From the NCBI RefSeq assembly GCF_963678975.1, contig NC_089285.1, positions 11,332,694 to 11,396,693 on the forward strand: a stretch of DNA of 64,000 nt, in the 5' to 3' direction. Both the position numbers and the translations under genes were made by a program. The notes below the pieces were generated by a model. The model searched no databases. It had not been told where the DNA came from and saw only the letters and a program-made list of their open reading frames with translations. Of this stretch, positions 11,277 to 23,195 are shown one piece after another. The DNA is from Dysidea avara. Taxonomy: Eukaryota > Porifera > Demospongiae > Dictyoceratida > Dysideidae. Every line of letters starts with the position of its first letter. Position 1 is the first letter of the stretch.

Positions 11277-14254
11277 ATCTTTTCTTGGTGATACTACTGC
11301 TGGTACCAGAAACAAGAGACTTTTGTATTATAATTGCTTGTGCATTGTGCAGGAATTGCTGTTCCGATGGGTTGTCGTTGCGTTGACCTCTTGATCTTTG
11401 CTGTCCAAAATAGCTCTCAACTGTGTCCTGTTTGAACCTCTCTGACAATAAGTAACCAGCGTTGGGTTGTGACAACAGGAATTTTGCCATCTCACAAAAA
11501 GAGTACACTGGAATGACAGTACATACACATCATTAAAAGGAAACACCTTGAAAATGATAATATGCTTACCGGTCATTTTTAACCCTAATGTTGTTTGTGA
11601 TGGTAGTAGGCAGAATTGCTTTGCAGCTTTAGGAATTGCATCCTTAGATTTTACGTATGCTTCCCAATCATTAAGATACCTCAGAAAGGTTTGTTCAAGC
11701 CACTGTAAAACGCAATTGAATATTGTAGGCTGAAATACAATATACCTCAAATCTAGAATCATCAGCTTTTTCATATGCTGCCAAGTCTGGTTTCTTGCTT
11801 CTTATCTCTCGGTGAATTATTCTTGTATTTAACATGTCAAAAAATCTGTCGAATGTTCGACAGAACTGCTCAGTTGCCTCAGTGCCCTGTATGATGCCAA
11901 GACTTCTCAATGTGTCAAATGCATTTGCCACTGATGAGCTTAGTACCTACATATTAAAGGGTTTGGTATGCAATATAGTCATGACAAAGATTTTGCCAAA
12001 CTATGTATCATATACGTCAGAAGTTTGGGAATTGAATGAACTCATCCACTAATTATAGATAATGTTTAAAATTATGATTGATGTATAAAACTTTTATCTG
12101 CCAAACTAGGAGAATATGCTGATTCTCCAAACTCAAGTCACGTCAAACGGTCAAGTCCATAGGCTTTACAGGTCCAAAGTTATGAGTTGTTGAAGGTAGT
12201 AAAGTGGATGTGTGTGGAAGACCCCTTTTCGAAAATCCAGTCACAAATAAAGAAATGCTATATTCAAGTATAATTACTTCCAAGTGACGTGTTCCTTTAG
12301 CTTGAGAATTGCTCCAAGCATTCCTAGTTGTTTTCATTAAATGCAGTACATCAACCATGAAGTACACAAATTGTCCGGGTAGGGTTAAGTTTGGTGCCTT
12401 GTAAGTTATACACATCTTCTTGTACTTTTCTATCGAATGACAGGCAAAAAACTTCCTATTGCTACTGGCACCATCAGCAACCATACATATAACCTATAGA
12501 AAAGTGCATCATGATTTTCTAATAACTATATGCATCATATTTACCTCTAGCCCCACTAAAGACAGCATCTGAACTGCCTTCCATGTCATGTATACCAAAT
12601 CATCAGCAGACACACCTATAAATAAAGCTTTAATGTGCTAACTTTGTATGTAGAAATTCACCTGCTGTAGGGAACTGAGCAATTGGAATATCCATTTTGA
12701 AGAATATTCCCCTCACCATCAGCACAAGCATATGCGTAGCCACAACCCTCTCCCTAATCTGTGTTCCTTGATTACACCTCCTCCTTAACTCTTCAAATCG
12801 TTCATCAAAAGTTTCTTCACCATAGTCAACAAAGCCAGTTATCTCTCCAGTTGTTTTATTGAATACTAAATCCTCCCTTATTTTCATTTCATCAAACGCT
12901 ATTGTAACATACCTACACCATGTAATAAATCAAGTATAGTAACTCCATACAGTAAACCCACCTCTTCCATGGAGGCAATGTGTCAATCTTAAATTCCTCT
13001 CTCATGTAATTTAGTAGCTCAGCATTGAAGCCAGATTTGAGTTTCATCCAGTTGGTGTAATCCCTCAGCGTTCTTCTTGATGGTAATCGTATAAAGCCAG
13101 ACTCTCTTATAATATCATACGTCTTGCCAGAGGTTAACATAATGTTGAGGCACCACCTTATGAAAAGTGGATGCCATCGCACACCATTCTTCTTAGCTCT
13201 GCAAGCAGCTGCCTAAATGATAGCAAATATATTAAGTCAATGGTGCTTGGTAATACAAACAGATGCATACATACCTGTTGTTCCCAAAAAATGCGCTTGA
13301 ATTCATCTCTGACTGATTCAGCATTACTGCAGTCTTCTACCATCATTTGCAGGTCCTGGGCCAAGCCTTCATCTACTTCAACACTATCAATTTTAACCAC
13401 CATCTCAAGTTTTGCTCTCAGTCGTTTCAGCTGTCTGTTTTTGTTGCGTATTGCTTTTCGGAGGGATTGCAGGTGAGCTCGCCTCTGAGGGGTGGTAAAG
13501 AACCTGATGTTCTTATTAGGATGTGGGCTACGTGGCTGTTTCTTGTGTCTGCATAATAAAACTCTCAAAGTATTACGGTAATTGGAACAAACAGAGCACA
13601 CTCCAGATGTCGAAAGCAATACTGCACAGTTTCTATGTCTAATTGTGGAACACTGTGGCTCTTCTTCCTCAATGCTAAAACATATATCTTCTTCAAGAAA
13701 AGCAATGGTCTCTCCTGTTCTGGTTAGAAATCTTCCCTTCCTTTGTTTTGCCAACTCAACAAATTGTTTGTCTGAGTTACCAGTACAAAGATGACAACTG
13801 TTAATATGGTGGATAAGCCTTTCTGCACTCTCTGCTGTTAGATGTGTAGGCTGTTTGTATAGTAAATCAGATTCTGGAGATATTAAATGGTTAGCAGTAT
13901 GAAGTTCCCAAGTTAAATTGCTTCTAATTTGCAAAACATGAAAAATAATAACTGGAGTGCCCAACTGCTGTTGTCATAATTGTATACATTGGATTTCATC
14001 ATCAAATTTATTAATAATCCATCCCTTTGGTAGTGTTACAGTAGACAAACTAGCATACAAACTTGCAAGGGTATCCTAATATTTTAGCTCAAGATTGCAC
14101 TGCAACACACAAAGTTGCATACCTCTTCATGTGCTGGTGTACTTTCATTTGCAGCAACTGCTCTCTTCTTTGATGATTTAAACCGTCGCCCAATGCACTT
14201 CTTGCTTCTCCTACCATACCCATGACCTCCTGGCCTTTTAGGTTTACCAGGCAT
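11230..14254 (-). pseudogene. P-element/THAP9-like transposase, multi-exon
   Basis: The start is ATG 14254 (MPGKPKRPGG), with about nine exons on the minus strand, including 14123-14254, 13275-14075 and the last ending at 11230. In order: a basic N-terminus; LPKGWIINKF; a Cys-rich patch (CSVCSNYRN) and coiled coil; GVRWHPLFIRWCLNI and RTLRDYTNWM; FDEMKIREDLVFN with the first RNase-H Asp; VADGASSNRKFF with the second; VDVLHLMKTTRNAWSNS; TEATEQFCRTFDRFFDMLN; and SYFGQQRSRGQRNDNP near the end. These are the conserved blocks of P/THAP9 transposases. No N-terminal THAP finger is visible. There is at least one in-frame TGA near 13975, and a MITE fragment abuts the exon ending near 12290. Family assignment is strong. 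Confidence 0.8.
12135..12243. mobile_element. Truncated MITE of the TGACCGGATTT..GGGGTCTTCC family
   Basis: The right terminal 110 bp match the end of the element at 41933-42150, including GTGTGTGGAAGACCCCTTTTCG and a diverged TGACTGGATTT end. It is fused to the end of a P-like transposase exon and supplies the spurious tail of that open frame. Confidence 0.6.
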
Positions 14255-14589
14255 ACCCAGATAAACTGTTGTTACACTGACACCATTTTGTGTAACAGGT
14301 GAAATCAAGAAATGCAATGAATAATTGAGCTATAGCAGAAAACAACAAATTAGACATAAAGTAACAGATCAATGTCTACTGTTAACCCAGGAATACATAA
14401 AGTAGGTAGCCTAAAACTAAGACAATTCAACAACGTGGAATATTATCAAAGGAAACCAAAGCAAAGATGCTGGTAAATCAGATGGTGCAGAGATCATCAC
14501 TATTATTCAAGGTTAATGAATACGGCTAACTACACGAATACACATAACACCAGCAAAGGCCTATAATGTGTGATTTACAAGCCAAAAAG

Positions 14590-14860
14590 ACGAACACTCG
14601 CTCGTGAGGGGTCCGCAACTACCAATTTTTAAGGGATTTTGATCGACGTGATTCGGAATCTCTAGTAAACTAATACTGATTCTAAGATTCTTGAAGATTC
14701 GAAATGATTCCGAATGATTCTCAATTGATTCTGAGTGATTCTATGATTCCGGGCGATTCGATAGGTGATTCCAGTGATTCTTATGATTCTGATGGAGGAT
14801 TCTGATAATAAAAATGATTCCGAGACGACAACACAAATGATTCCAGCGTAGAATTGACTC
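14590..14860 (+). repeat. GATTC-rich subterminal array (left)
   Basis: About 18 copies of GATTC, mostly as TGATTC with variable 5-12 bp spacing, lie downstream of the minus-strand Ulp1/PHD element. A second array in the same orientation lies upstream of that gene at 20755-20850. Such clusters at both sides are typical of transposase-binding subterminal repeats. Confidence 0.65.
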
Positions 14861-15435
14861 TATGCTGCTTTATGAGAACTTCAATAAGTTGAGAATTGCT
14901 CTACAAACTTGAAAAAGTCTCGCCGGCCTACAAGCCACTTCGTCTTTTCAAGTGAAAACTCGAGTGCAAAACTGAAATGCCAACCGAGGATGCTAACTTA
15001 CCGCCGGTCAACTGGACATAATCAAACTAGATGAATCTTGAATACTTTTACTGTGATGACACCGATTCTAAAGGAAAGTTAGTTGTAACAGTGCTACCAT
15101 AGCAGATCTGTGCCATACCCCAGTATACCCTATGAGCCAAATTAAATAGCCACTTTTGGTCTGATTGAACACTGATTGATATGCCGGGACAGTTTTGAGT
15201 ACATAATTATACTAGTACTATTTTGTGTGTCCACTATTTTTGTGTCATTATTTATCCCTAAATTACTGTTTGTCTTTTCGTGTTACTATCAATACCTCTG
15301 CCCGATCTCATGTACATAGTTATTTGGCAAAGCACTCTTTGTAGAAAGAATTCACTATCATTGTCTAATTGGTTGTGTTTTAAAATATTAGCCACTTGTA
15401 CTAATCTATATATAGTACATAAAGCACAAAACATG

Positions 15436-18400
15436 TCAATGTTTGTCACACATCTTGCATAGCCATTGGTCAGATTGTTTAAATGACTCAATTTCCACAC
15501 ACCATTCATCGCAGCCATCACACTGAATCATCTCATAGCCATCATCTGGGAGCCTACAGTAACAATACACAGAACATGATTTCACCATTGTTAAGCGATT
15601 AGTTACTCTTCTTTTCTTGATGGTTGGAAACGTGCTTAAGATGCCTTTCTCAAATGACTCTTTCAAGTGAATTCTTAAGGCTGCCTGATCATACACAATA
15701 TTTGATGGCTCTTCTTTATTTGCTAAACTGGTCATCATGGCTATAGCATAGAGACCACAGTCAGTTGAACCCTTCTGTGTAGCTACATTGACTAGCTTGA
15801 TTTTAATTGATTTAGATGGCGATTTTAGGTACCGTGCAATAACTTGCTGTGTTTCCCAACTTGGTCGTTGCTGCAACGAGTCATATAAGTCTACCTCACC
15901 ATTTGCACAGCCTATAGTTGATATAACAACCCAATGGTCTGTCCTTCCAAGTTTGACATGCACAATCTGTAAATTATCACCACTGTCAAATGTCTTCAGT
16001 TTTCTAGAACTTTGCCTAAGGGTATTGCTTAATCCATTGATGTGCGAGAATTGCTTTTTAATCAATTCCTGTGCTGCACCCATGTGAACATTACCAAGCA
16101 ACTGATCGTTACAAAGGTGGGATTTGTGCACAGCTGTTAAACGATAGCAACCGTATTTGTGCCAAGTTTCAATGTCACTCTCTTCTACTATTTCAGAAGA
16201 GCAAGTTAAGTCCACTTTGTTAAATGATGTTGAATGAGCAGTTCTCTTGATGCACAGTAACGCCTCCTCTGAAAGTGATATTAGTTTAGCATAAGCCAGC
16301 TGATGTTTAGCACTGTCACTATATAAAATACCACCTGAAATGTTTTCAGCTGCCTTCTCCAACAGAACTGATTGTAAACATTCACTTGATAGGGTTAAAA
16401 TGTAATTATTTAGTGAGCAAGAGTGTGGCATAATACCAGCACAACATATAGAATATGTATTGGTAGACAGAGGAGGGTGCCAATCAAACCATGAGCAAAC
16501 AACAGCAACATGTTTATTTACAGTTGCAATGTTAATTGTTGCGCTATTACACTGGCGAGCTTTCAGTGTTTTGGCATCTTGATAAAAGAACTGCAAAACT
16601 TTACCGATTCTCCATTTGCTTTGCATTGTAAAAACAGCAACGTCACCAATATTAATAAACTGATGTTTGGCTACTCCTTGAGGTAGTTGAACCTGGACAT
16701 GGGTGTTAGATGTTTGAGCCTTCAAATCTCGGGTATTACCTTGTGGGGTATTAGCCTTGATTTCTACTACCTTAGCCAGTACACTGCTGGAAACCTGCAT
16801 GTCTACTGGCTTAGCTGATAAATGGGAAGCTTTCACATCTGCTGTGTTAGTTGGTAAACTGGACACCTTCACAGTTACTGACTTAGCTGGTAAGCAAAAA
16901 TTGCTCACTAGTGGTAAGCAGGGAGTCTTCACATCTACTGACTTGGCTGGTAAGCAGAGAGCCTTCATTGCTACTGACTTGGCTGGTAAGCAGGGAGTCT
17001 TCACATCTACTGACTTGGCTGGTAAGCAGAGAGCCTTCATTGCTACTGACTTGGCTGGTAAGCAGGGAGTCTTCATTGCTACTGACTGGGCTGGTAGGCA
17101 CAGAGTCTTCACATCTACAGACTTGGCTGGTAGGTAGGGGGCCTTCATTGCTACTGACTGGGTTGGTAAGCAGGGAGTCTTCATTGCTACTGACTGGGCT
17201 GGTAGGCACAGAGTCTTCACATCTACAGACTTGGCTGGTAAGTAGGGGGCCTTCATTGCTACTGACTGGGTTGGTAAGCAGGGAGTCTTCACATCTACTG
17301 GTAAGCAGGGAGTCTTCATTGCTACTGATTTGATTGATGAGCTGGGAGTCTTCACATCTTCAGAAGTAGGTGATAAACTGGGAGCCTTAACCTCTTTAGC
17401 GAGTAAGGTAGGAGCCTTTATCGCTGCTTCAGTTGATAAACTGGGACCCTTCACATCTAGCATCTTAACTGGTGAACTTGAAATTGAACCTTTCAAATCT
17501 GTTGAAGTTAGGTGGCTGTGAGGTTTTGCATCAGGGGCCAATGAGGAAATTGTTCTCTTAACTTGTGAATCACTGGGTTTAGGGACTATTGAAGTTAATG
17601 AAGTTGCAGGCTTTGAGTCAAATTTACAATCTGATGAATATGGCTGCTTAGATCTGACTCTGAAGAGACGATCTGTAGAAACCCTTTCGCATTCCTGAAA
17701 TAGCCACACAGCTGTTGACTTTCTAATGTAGCAAGATTTGCTGTTGTGGTTCACTTCTACAAATGGTGTAATCTTTGGTTTCAGTTGGTGGCTGCTCTCA
17801 GTCTTGGTATACAAAGAAATTGTATTTCTCTGAATACACTTAAATCTATCCTGGATTGCCTTACTATTTTTGCTATCAATAATGCCAAGGTTTTCCATTG
17901 CAGAAATATCAGTAACCATTCCTTCATGCATGCCTGAGTTTGTAACATCACTAATGCAATGTGTGATGTCAAGAATGCTGTCACAATCACCGCCATCATC
18001 ATAGTCTTCTTCATCATTGTCATTCTTTTCTGTTTCAGTATTCACGGGTGTAGTAATAGGTTTTGAAATGATATCCTTCATTTGCTCATGGGTAAACCGT
18101 ATGCCCAGTTCGTTCATTGCACTGACTGCCTCCTTGTGAGCTTTATCGATGGTAGCAATGATATCTTCATCGGTTATGTCATTAAGACTAGTTTCTTGTT
18201 GTGAATTATACCCTACTTTTTTTGCATGAGCTTTGGCTCTGGGATAAATTATTCCACTCTCACCTGTCTCTGACTCCAGTTGCAGTTGAATTTGCAACCA
18301 ATGCAAACGGTGTAAAAATCCCAGCATACTGAAATTTATAATGGTAGAAAATGTGCTAGTCATGCTCCGTGCAGCCCGAAATGTCTGCTCACATCCTTGT

Positions 18401-19700
18401 GATCCCAACAGCCATGGCAAAAAATGCTTACTACCATTCGGAACCTTGTCTCTTAGCATCAGTAAAAGTATCACCAAGTTATGTCCATTGAGCTCAATGC
18501 AAGCATGAACATTGTATGTAATAAAGTTGTTTCTGACGGTGTACCTTTTGCTTTGTAACACCCATTTGTGCTAACATCGAAAGAAAAAATTGTGTACCAA
18601 GCCTTGTGAAGTCGCTCCAAAGGAGAAAGCCCCTTATTCAAGTATGCATCAACAAAATATTGTAGGCATTTCAAGTAATGTAATGTACTTTTTGCATCTG
18701 GAATTTGCTCTAATGCGTCAAATACACACTGAGCTGTTATTCATGACACTGCTTCAAAGTTTTGCTTGTCCTTATGCCCCAAGTCCTTATGTCTTATTCC
18801 ATGCTGGTCTTTAGTAAATGTATTTAAAACGATTTTTAAATGGTGTGATCCAGCAAGAAAATCTCCAAATGGTAGAATAATTGATGGTTTTAATAGTCGC
18901 GCTTTTAATTTTACAGCTACGTGTACAAAATCCTGCATGTATATTACAGGAGCTGTCACCTTTAACCAAAACCAAGGCCACTGTTTAGTATTGGGCAATT
19001 CATTCAATAAGTGGGATGGTGAAAATTGAAATTCATTGTGGTCATTTGTACCAACTTTGAAATCACACAAGATTTTCATTGCTCTCAAAGGCGACTGTCC
19101 CCGTCACCACCAAAACTAATTACTGTGATATTGCGCTTTCTACATTCAGAATAAATGCACTGCTAACGTTTCAGTACTTGTGTTGCAGTGAAACAATTGT
19201 TAGTACCTATACAGGCTAGACAAAATGCAGGCACTTCCTTACAAACACACTGTGCTACAAAAACATTCGCAAACTTTGATATCTCCTGTGTTCTAAAATT
19301 CTCTTCTATGGTGGCTGGAGACTTTTACGGACATCTTTCACAAAATGTGAGATGATATTCCTGTGGCCTGGTGGTACGGTGGGCACTGCAGTCACAAAAT
19401 CACTGCGATGAAACCTGTTGAGGAGCACATAAATATACGAACAATAAATGAGGGATTACAAAAACCTGGTATCATTAGGAAAAGTTTCCTTTATGTAATG
19501 TAACATTTTGTCAATATCATTATCCACTGTTGTTTGACCAACATCCATCTCAGCAATGGTTTGAAGGGTGTCATACCCACAGGCCATAAAAAATATTTTG
19601 GATGTATTCTGGCAGTCTCTGTTGCATCATTGTAATGACAGTTTCACTAGTAGTGGTGGATCATGTTACCATTGGATTCTTCAGTATTCACTGCCCCGTC
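15436..19700 (-). pseudogene. Transposase-like protein with repeat linker, Ulp1 protease and PHD finger
   Basis: The longest uninterrupted frame is 15436-18561 (1041 codons), and coding similarity continues upstream to about 19700. N-terminal to C-terminal: DVGQTTVDNDIDKML; ITVISFGGDGDSR (likely catalytic Asp); YMQDFVHVAVKLKARLLKPS and AGSHHLKIVLNTF; ELNGHNLVILLLMLRD; FLPWLLGSQGCEQTFRAAR; an acidic stretch; a Pro/Lys/Ser linker of 12-residue repeats; an Ulp1/C48 core with the full tetrad (TDHWVVIS, DLYDSL, ATQKG, TDCGLYA); and a C-terminal PHD finger (YCYCRLPDDGYEMIQCDGC ... WLCKMC). The PHD lacks its His: CDEWCVEIESF looks like a four-residue deletion. The upstream half carries a stop (LKR stop) and frameshifts near 18575, 19092 and 19310. 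I know relatives only as unnamed sponge/cnidarian proteins; the Ulp1 link recalls KDZ and Kaonashi-type elements but is not proof. Confidence 0.65.
16890..17320 (-). repeat. 36-bp in-frame minisatellite in the Ulp1/PHD protein linker
   Basis: About 12 copies of a 36-bp unit encode alternating SVAMKTPCLPAK and SVDVKTPCLPAK. Neighbouring degenerate units extend it on both sides (16760-17480). All copies keep the frame, so it lengthens the linker between the transposase-like and Ulp1 parts. Long open frames seen on the other strand here are by-products of the repeat. Confidence 0.85.
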
Positions 19701-19710
19701 CATCTAGAAA

Positions 19711-20754
19711 CAATATATGTACAGTATCAGGCCTTTGATAGGTGCTAACTTAGTACTAAGGAACATGATACCACCCTTGCTAATTATTTTTAACCTCAAA
19801 TCTATATGTATGAACACTTAATGCTTTAATAATAAACTCTGTATGTAGCCAGAATTCAGAGCATTTTGTTCTCAGCAAAGAAATACAATTTTAAAGCCTG
19901 CTTATTAACAGCTACTACCTGTTAATATAACCAGGCGCAACCCTAAGAATTACTGTTGGCATTTTAAATTAAGCAATAGCTATAGCTGCCATTCTCAGGC
20001 GTGCAGCATAATAGTATACTCAAAAGCTTAGGCAATTATTGAGAGGAAAGGGGCATGACCCATTGGTAAGGATTGTTTGCAGTGTATTAGCTATAGTAGC
20101 TGCTAGCATTTGATTAACTTTAAATTCCTCAAAATTCTGCTTTATACAACTAAGTAGCTATACACTGTTAACGTTCATCCTACCTCATAACACTCCAGGG
20201 CTTTAATATTGCTACTGAGCAATACCATGAGCCCAAACTGAGCCTGCCGGAAACACAAGATTTCCTACTGAATGGCAGTTACAGCCTTGTAATTAAACCT
20301 TCCCTGTAGTGCATGCGTGACATAGCTAGATATATATAGTTACATTACCTTTATGGATCGAATCTTTAGCTAGTTAGTTGTCTTAGTAGCTAATCAGTTA
20401 TCTCTGAGGTTATGAATCTCACCAAATCTCGAGCCAAATCTTGCACCAAATCCAGCACACTGGGGCTAGCTACGTATACAGTAGCTTACAATAACAGTCA
20501 ACCGTTTATAGCCTGCAGCAAGGACTTCACTCTGTAGTTACTGGAAAGGCAAAAAGCTCCAATTGATCTAGTTCGAGCTCCAGCTGTACGCAGCTGTATT
20601 AACAGATCGTTTCCCATACAAGTGAAAATACACATGCGGACGCCCCAGTGCTACTAATTAAAAGCTCACGTGGTTATATAGTGATCACGTGAGTATTAAA
20701 ATACATATGCGATGTTTTACTGAAATTTCAAATAAAATTACGGAGAAAGTGCAT
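19711..20754. other. Non-coding stretch
   Basis: No exon-like block was recognised. Short TAGCTA-rich segments occur. If the GATTC arrays mark the ends of the Ulp1/PHD element, this would be its 5' non-coding region. Confidence 0.35.
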
Positions 20755-20850
20755 TGTTCTCTTCCTGTGATTCTCGGACTGATTCAGTGATTCCTTGTGA
20801 TTCCCGTGTGATTCTTCCTTGATTCTTGGATTCGTCGCCGTGATTCATAT
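20755..20850 (+). repeat. GATTC-rich subterminal array (right)
   Basis: About eight GATTC copies in roughly 95 bp, in the same orientation as the array at 14590-14860. The bases just outside the two arrays show only weak inverted similarity (CAATTTTT followed by a GACG motif), so a true terminal inverted repeat is unproven. Confidence 0.6.
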
Positions 20851-22169
20851 CCAAAAATTGCCTGTATTTTTCTGACATCTATTCAACTCTAATAGAGTAG
20901 TCGTGCGTTCTATTAGGGATAAAATAAACAACGGTTAAATGGCACCATATAAAAATAACACATATCTAATAACTGTGATTGTAAGATCCCTTATTTTCTA
21001 AAGATCATTGTTGCTTATTGTAGGTGTTATCTGGCTGAAGTAGTAGTACGCATGCGTAAAAACGCAGTACCTTCAATATACAGGCACTAAGCGCACAAAA
21101 CATAATATTTGAAAGGGTCTTGTATGTTGTAAGTATATTGAATGGACAGCGGGTCTCAAGAAGACGACTAAAAGTTGTAAGTTGACACAATTTTACTTGT
21201 AAACAGTATTTGTCACTTATCACTAGTTGTATGGTGTTTCTTCAGTTGTGTTAAGGTAGGTAAGGGAGCCGGGGGGTTCCAGACAACTGGGAATTCCCGA
21301 CACCGCCTCGTTTTTAATCCGCTACTGAAGGATGGAATAGAAACCAATTAGGCTATGATTTCTTGTGTACTATAAATACTAAAGCTTTGCTTCAATAGCT
21401 TTAAGGATTACCCAGATCCATCGCAATTTGTTTGCGCATGTAGAACGTTTTTATGTAAAAAACAACTCTACCTATGGTAACAGAATATTGAAGGTACCTT
21501 TCATAATTCTAAGCGACCATAGACAGCAAAAATGGTCAATCACACTATACAGTGAGCTACTATATGATGTAGAGATAGTACAACTGGAATCCAAGCCCAT
21601 CACCTGCAACATGTTAATAGGGATTTCCAACCTATCATTTTAGCATTATGCAGATATTCACTACTCATACAAATGAACCTTGCAATAATTCTTAGCTTTC
21701 TTCCTTTCTGTGTGAAGCCAATTAACTGCTCTTTCAAATAAAACTTATTTCGTGAAATTCCATCCAGTAATTCATCAGAAATAGCGAATTTAAAATTGTA
21801 TTTCAAATTTCCCATTGAAAACTATGTAAAATATTTGTACAGAAATTTTGAACATTTTCAATGTATTATAGCGGTACTGTTTACAGTGATTTTTGTTGTC
21901 CTGTTCTGTGGATTTTTAACGAGGTATGAAGGTGTTACTTGTGTCCTAAATGTGCTGATTTTGAATATTTCGTTAGTTTTGGTGGTTAATGATGTTAAAT
22001 GTGCGTGTTTGGCCAAAATACATGTGTAAGTTTGGGTTTTAAGGAACATACCTAGGGTTTAACATTACTTAACAAGTGTCTTAAGCAAGGGGAGGGCTCT
22101 TCTTTGTACGTTGCATTAACTTTCGGCATCTAAGTAGAGACTGTTGGTTGCGGTACGTTAAATATCGCT
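20851..22169. other. Non-coding stretch
   Basis: No protein similarity was recognised in the short frames here. It contains the motif CTCTAATAGAGTA near 20889, which recurs in the window (about 29570, 30080, 47890, 59467) and is probably part of dispersed repeats. Confidence 0.3.
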
Positions 22170-23195
22170 TTGCGTTTTAACAATGAAGCCATAATTGGCA
22201 TTCCAGCCGCACTAGGAATGCCACTCGGGTTGAGTTTTATTGTAAGGCAGTTATTGAGCAATATTGTGATGGTAGCTTGTCATGTTTTATGTGAAATTTC
22301 TTTTCTTAGTTTAATAATGGCACGTGGTTGCAGTAATAATGTATCTATTGGACCATTTTGTGATGAGACAAGTATAACTGAATTGGCCATTGCTGATTGC
22401 TGTTTACCTAAGCTTAGCAATGGACCTACTAATGGCATTGTTTTTGAGCTGAGCAGTTATCAAAAATATAATATTTGTTGGGATGAGTTTTACAGCTGGA
22501 CTAAACAACTATATCATGATGGTACAGATTTGTGTCCTCTCTCAACCTTTAAGGTATACATAGGAAGAATAGAAAAAGAAGTGTCAAAACTTAAAAGGAA
22601 CAAACAACACCAGACACTGCAGTCATATTTAGAAAAGCTCTTTTGTTGTTATAATAGGAAGGAGCTAACCACAGGGTCTCCACCTGGTTTAATAGTCCAA
22701 AGCAGTGGTGAGATCCCACCTTCATTTGATCTTGAAGTCATGTAGGATGTAAACAAAAAGCTAGCTACAGAGTTGTATGAAACAGTATCTGCATTGGAAG
22801 CTAAAAAAAAAAAGAAACTGATAAATTATGTGACAAAATGAGCCACTTGAGTGTGCGAAATGTCAATAAAAGAATTAAAAGACGTGATAATAAAATAGAG
22901 GATGTACAATTACAAGTAGAAGCATTAGAACAAGAAATAGATGAACAATCTAAACTGATCAAGCATTTTGAAAAAGAAAACCATATGTTGCATGAAAATA
23001 ACCACTTATTGCAGAATAAAGGTGAGCAGACACGTGTTTAAGTTTTACTGTGTATCAAAGAAAGCAGAACAGAAAGTAGAAGTTGACTTAAATGAAATTT
23101 ATTCCAAATTTGAAGAGCTTCAATCAAACTATGATTTAAAATGTTGAAAACTGAAATAACACAACTGCATACAAGTTTGGATGAAAAGCAGAGTA

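Noticed and set aside
16757-17521. Long open frames on the plus strand rich in LVSRESSLLLTWL and LAGKQ repeats
   Set aside because: They are the reverse complement and shifted frames of the 36-bp coding minisatellite of the minus-strand Ulp1/PHD gene.
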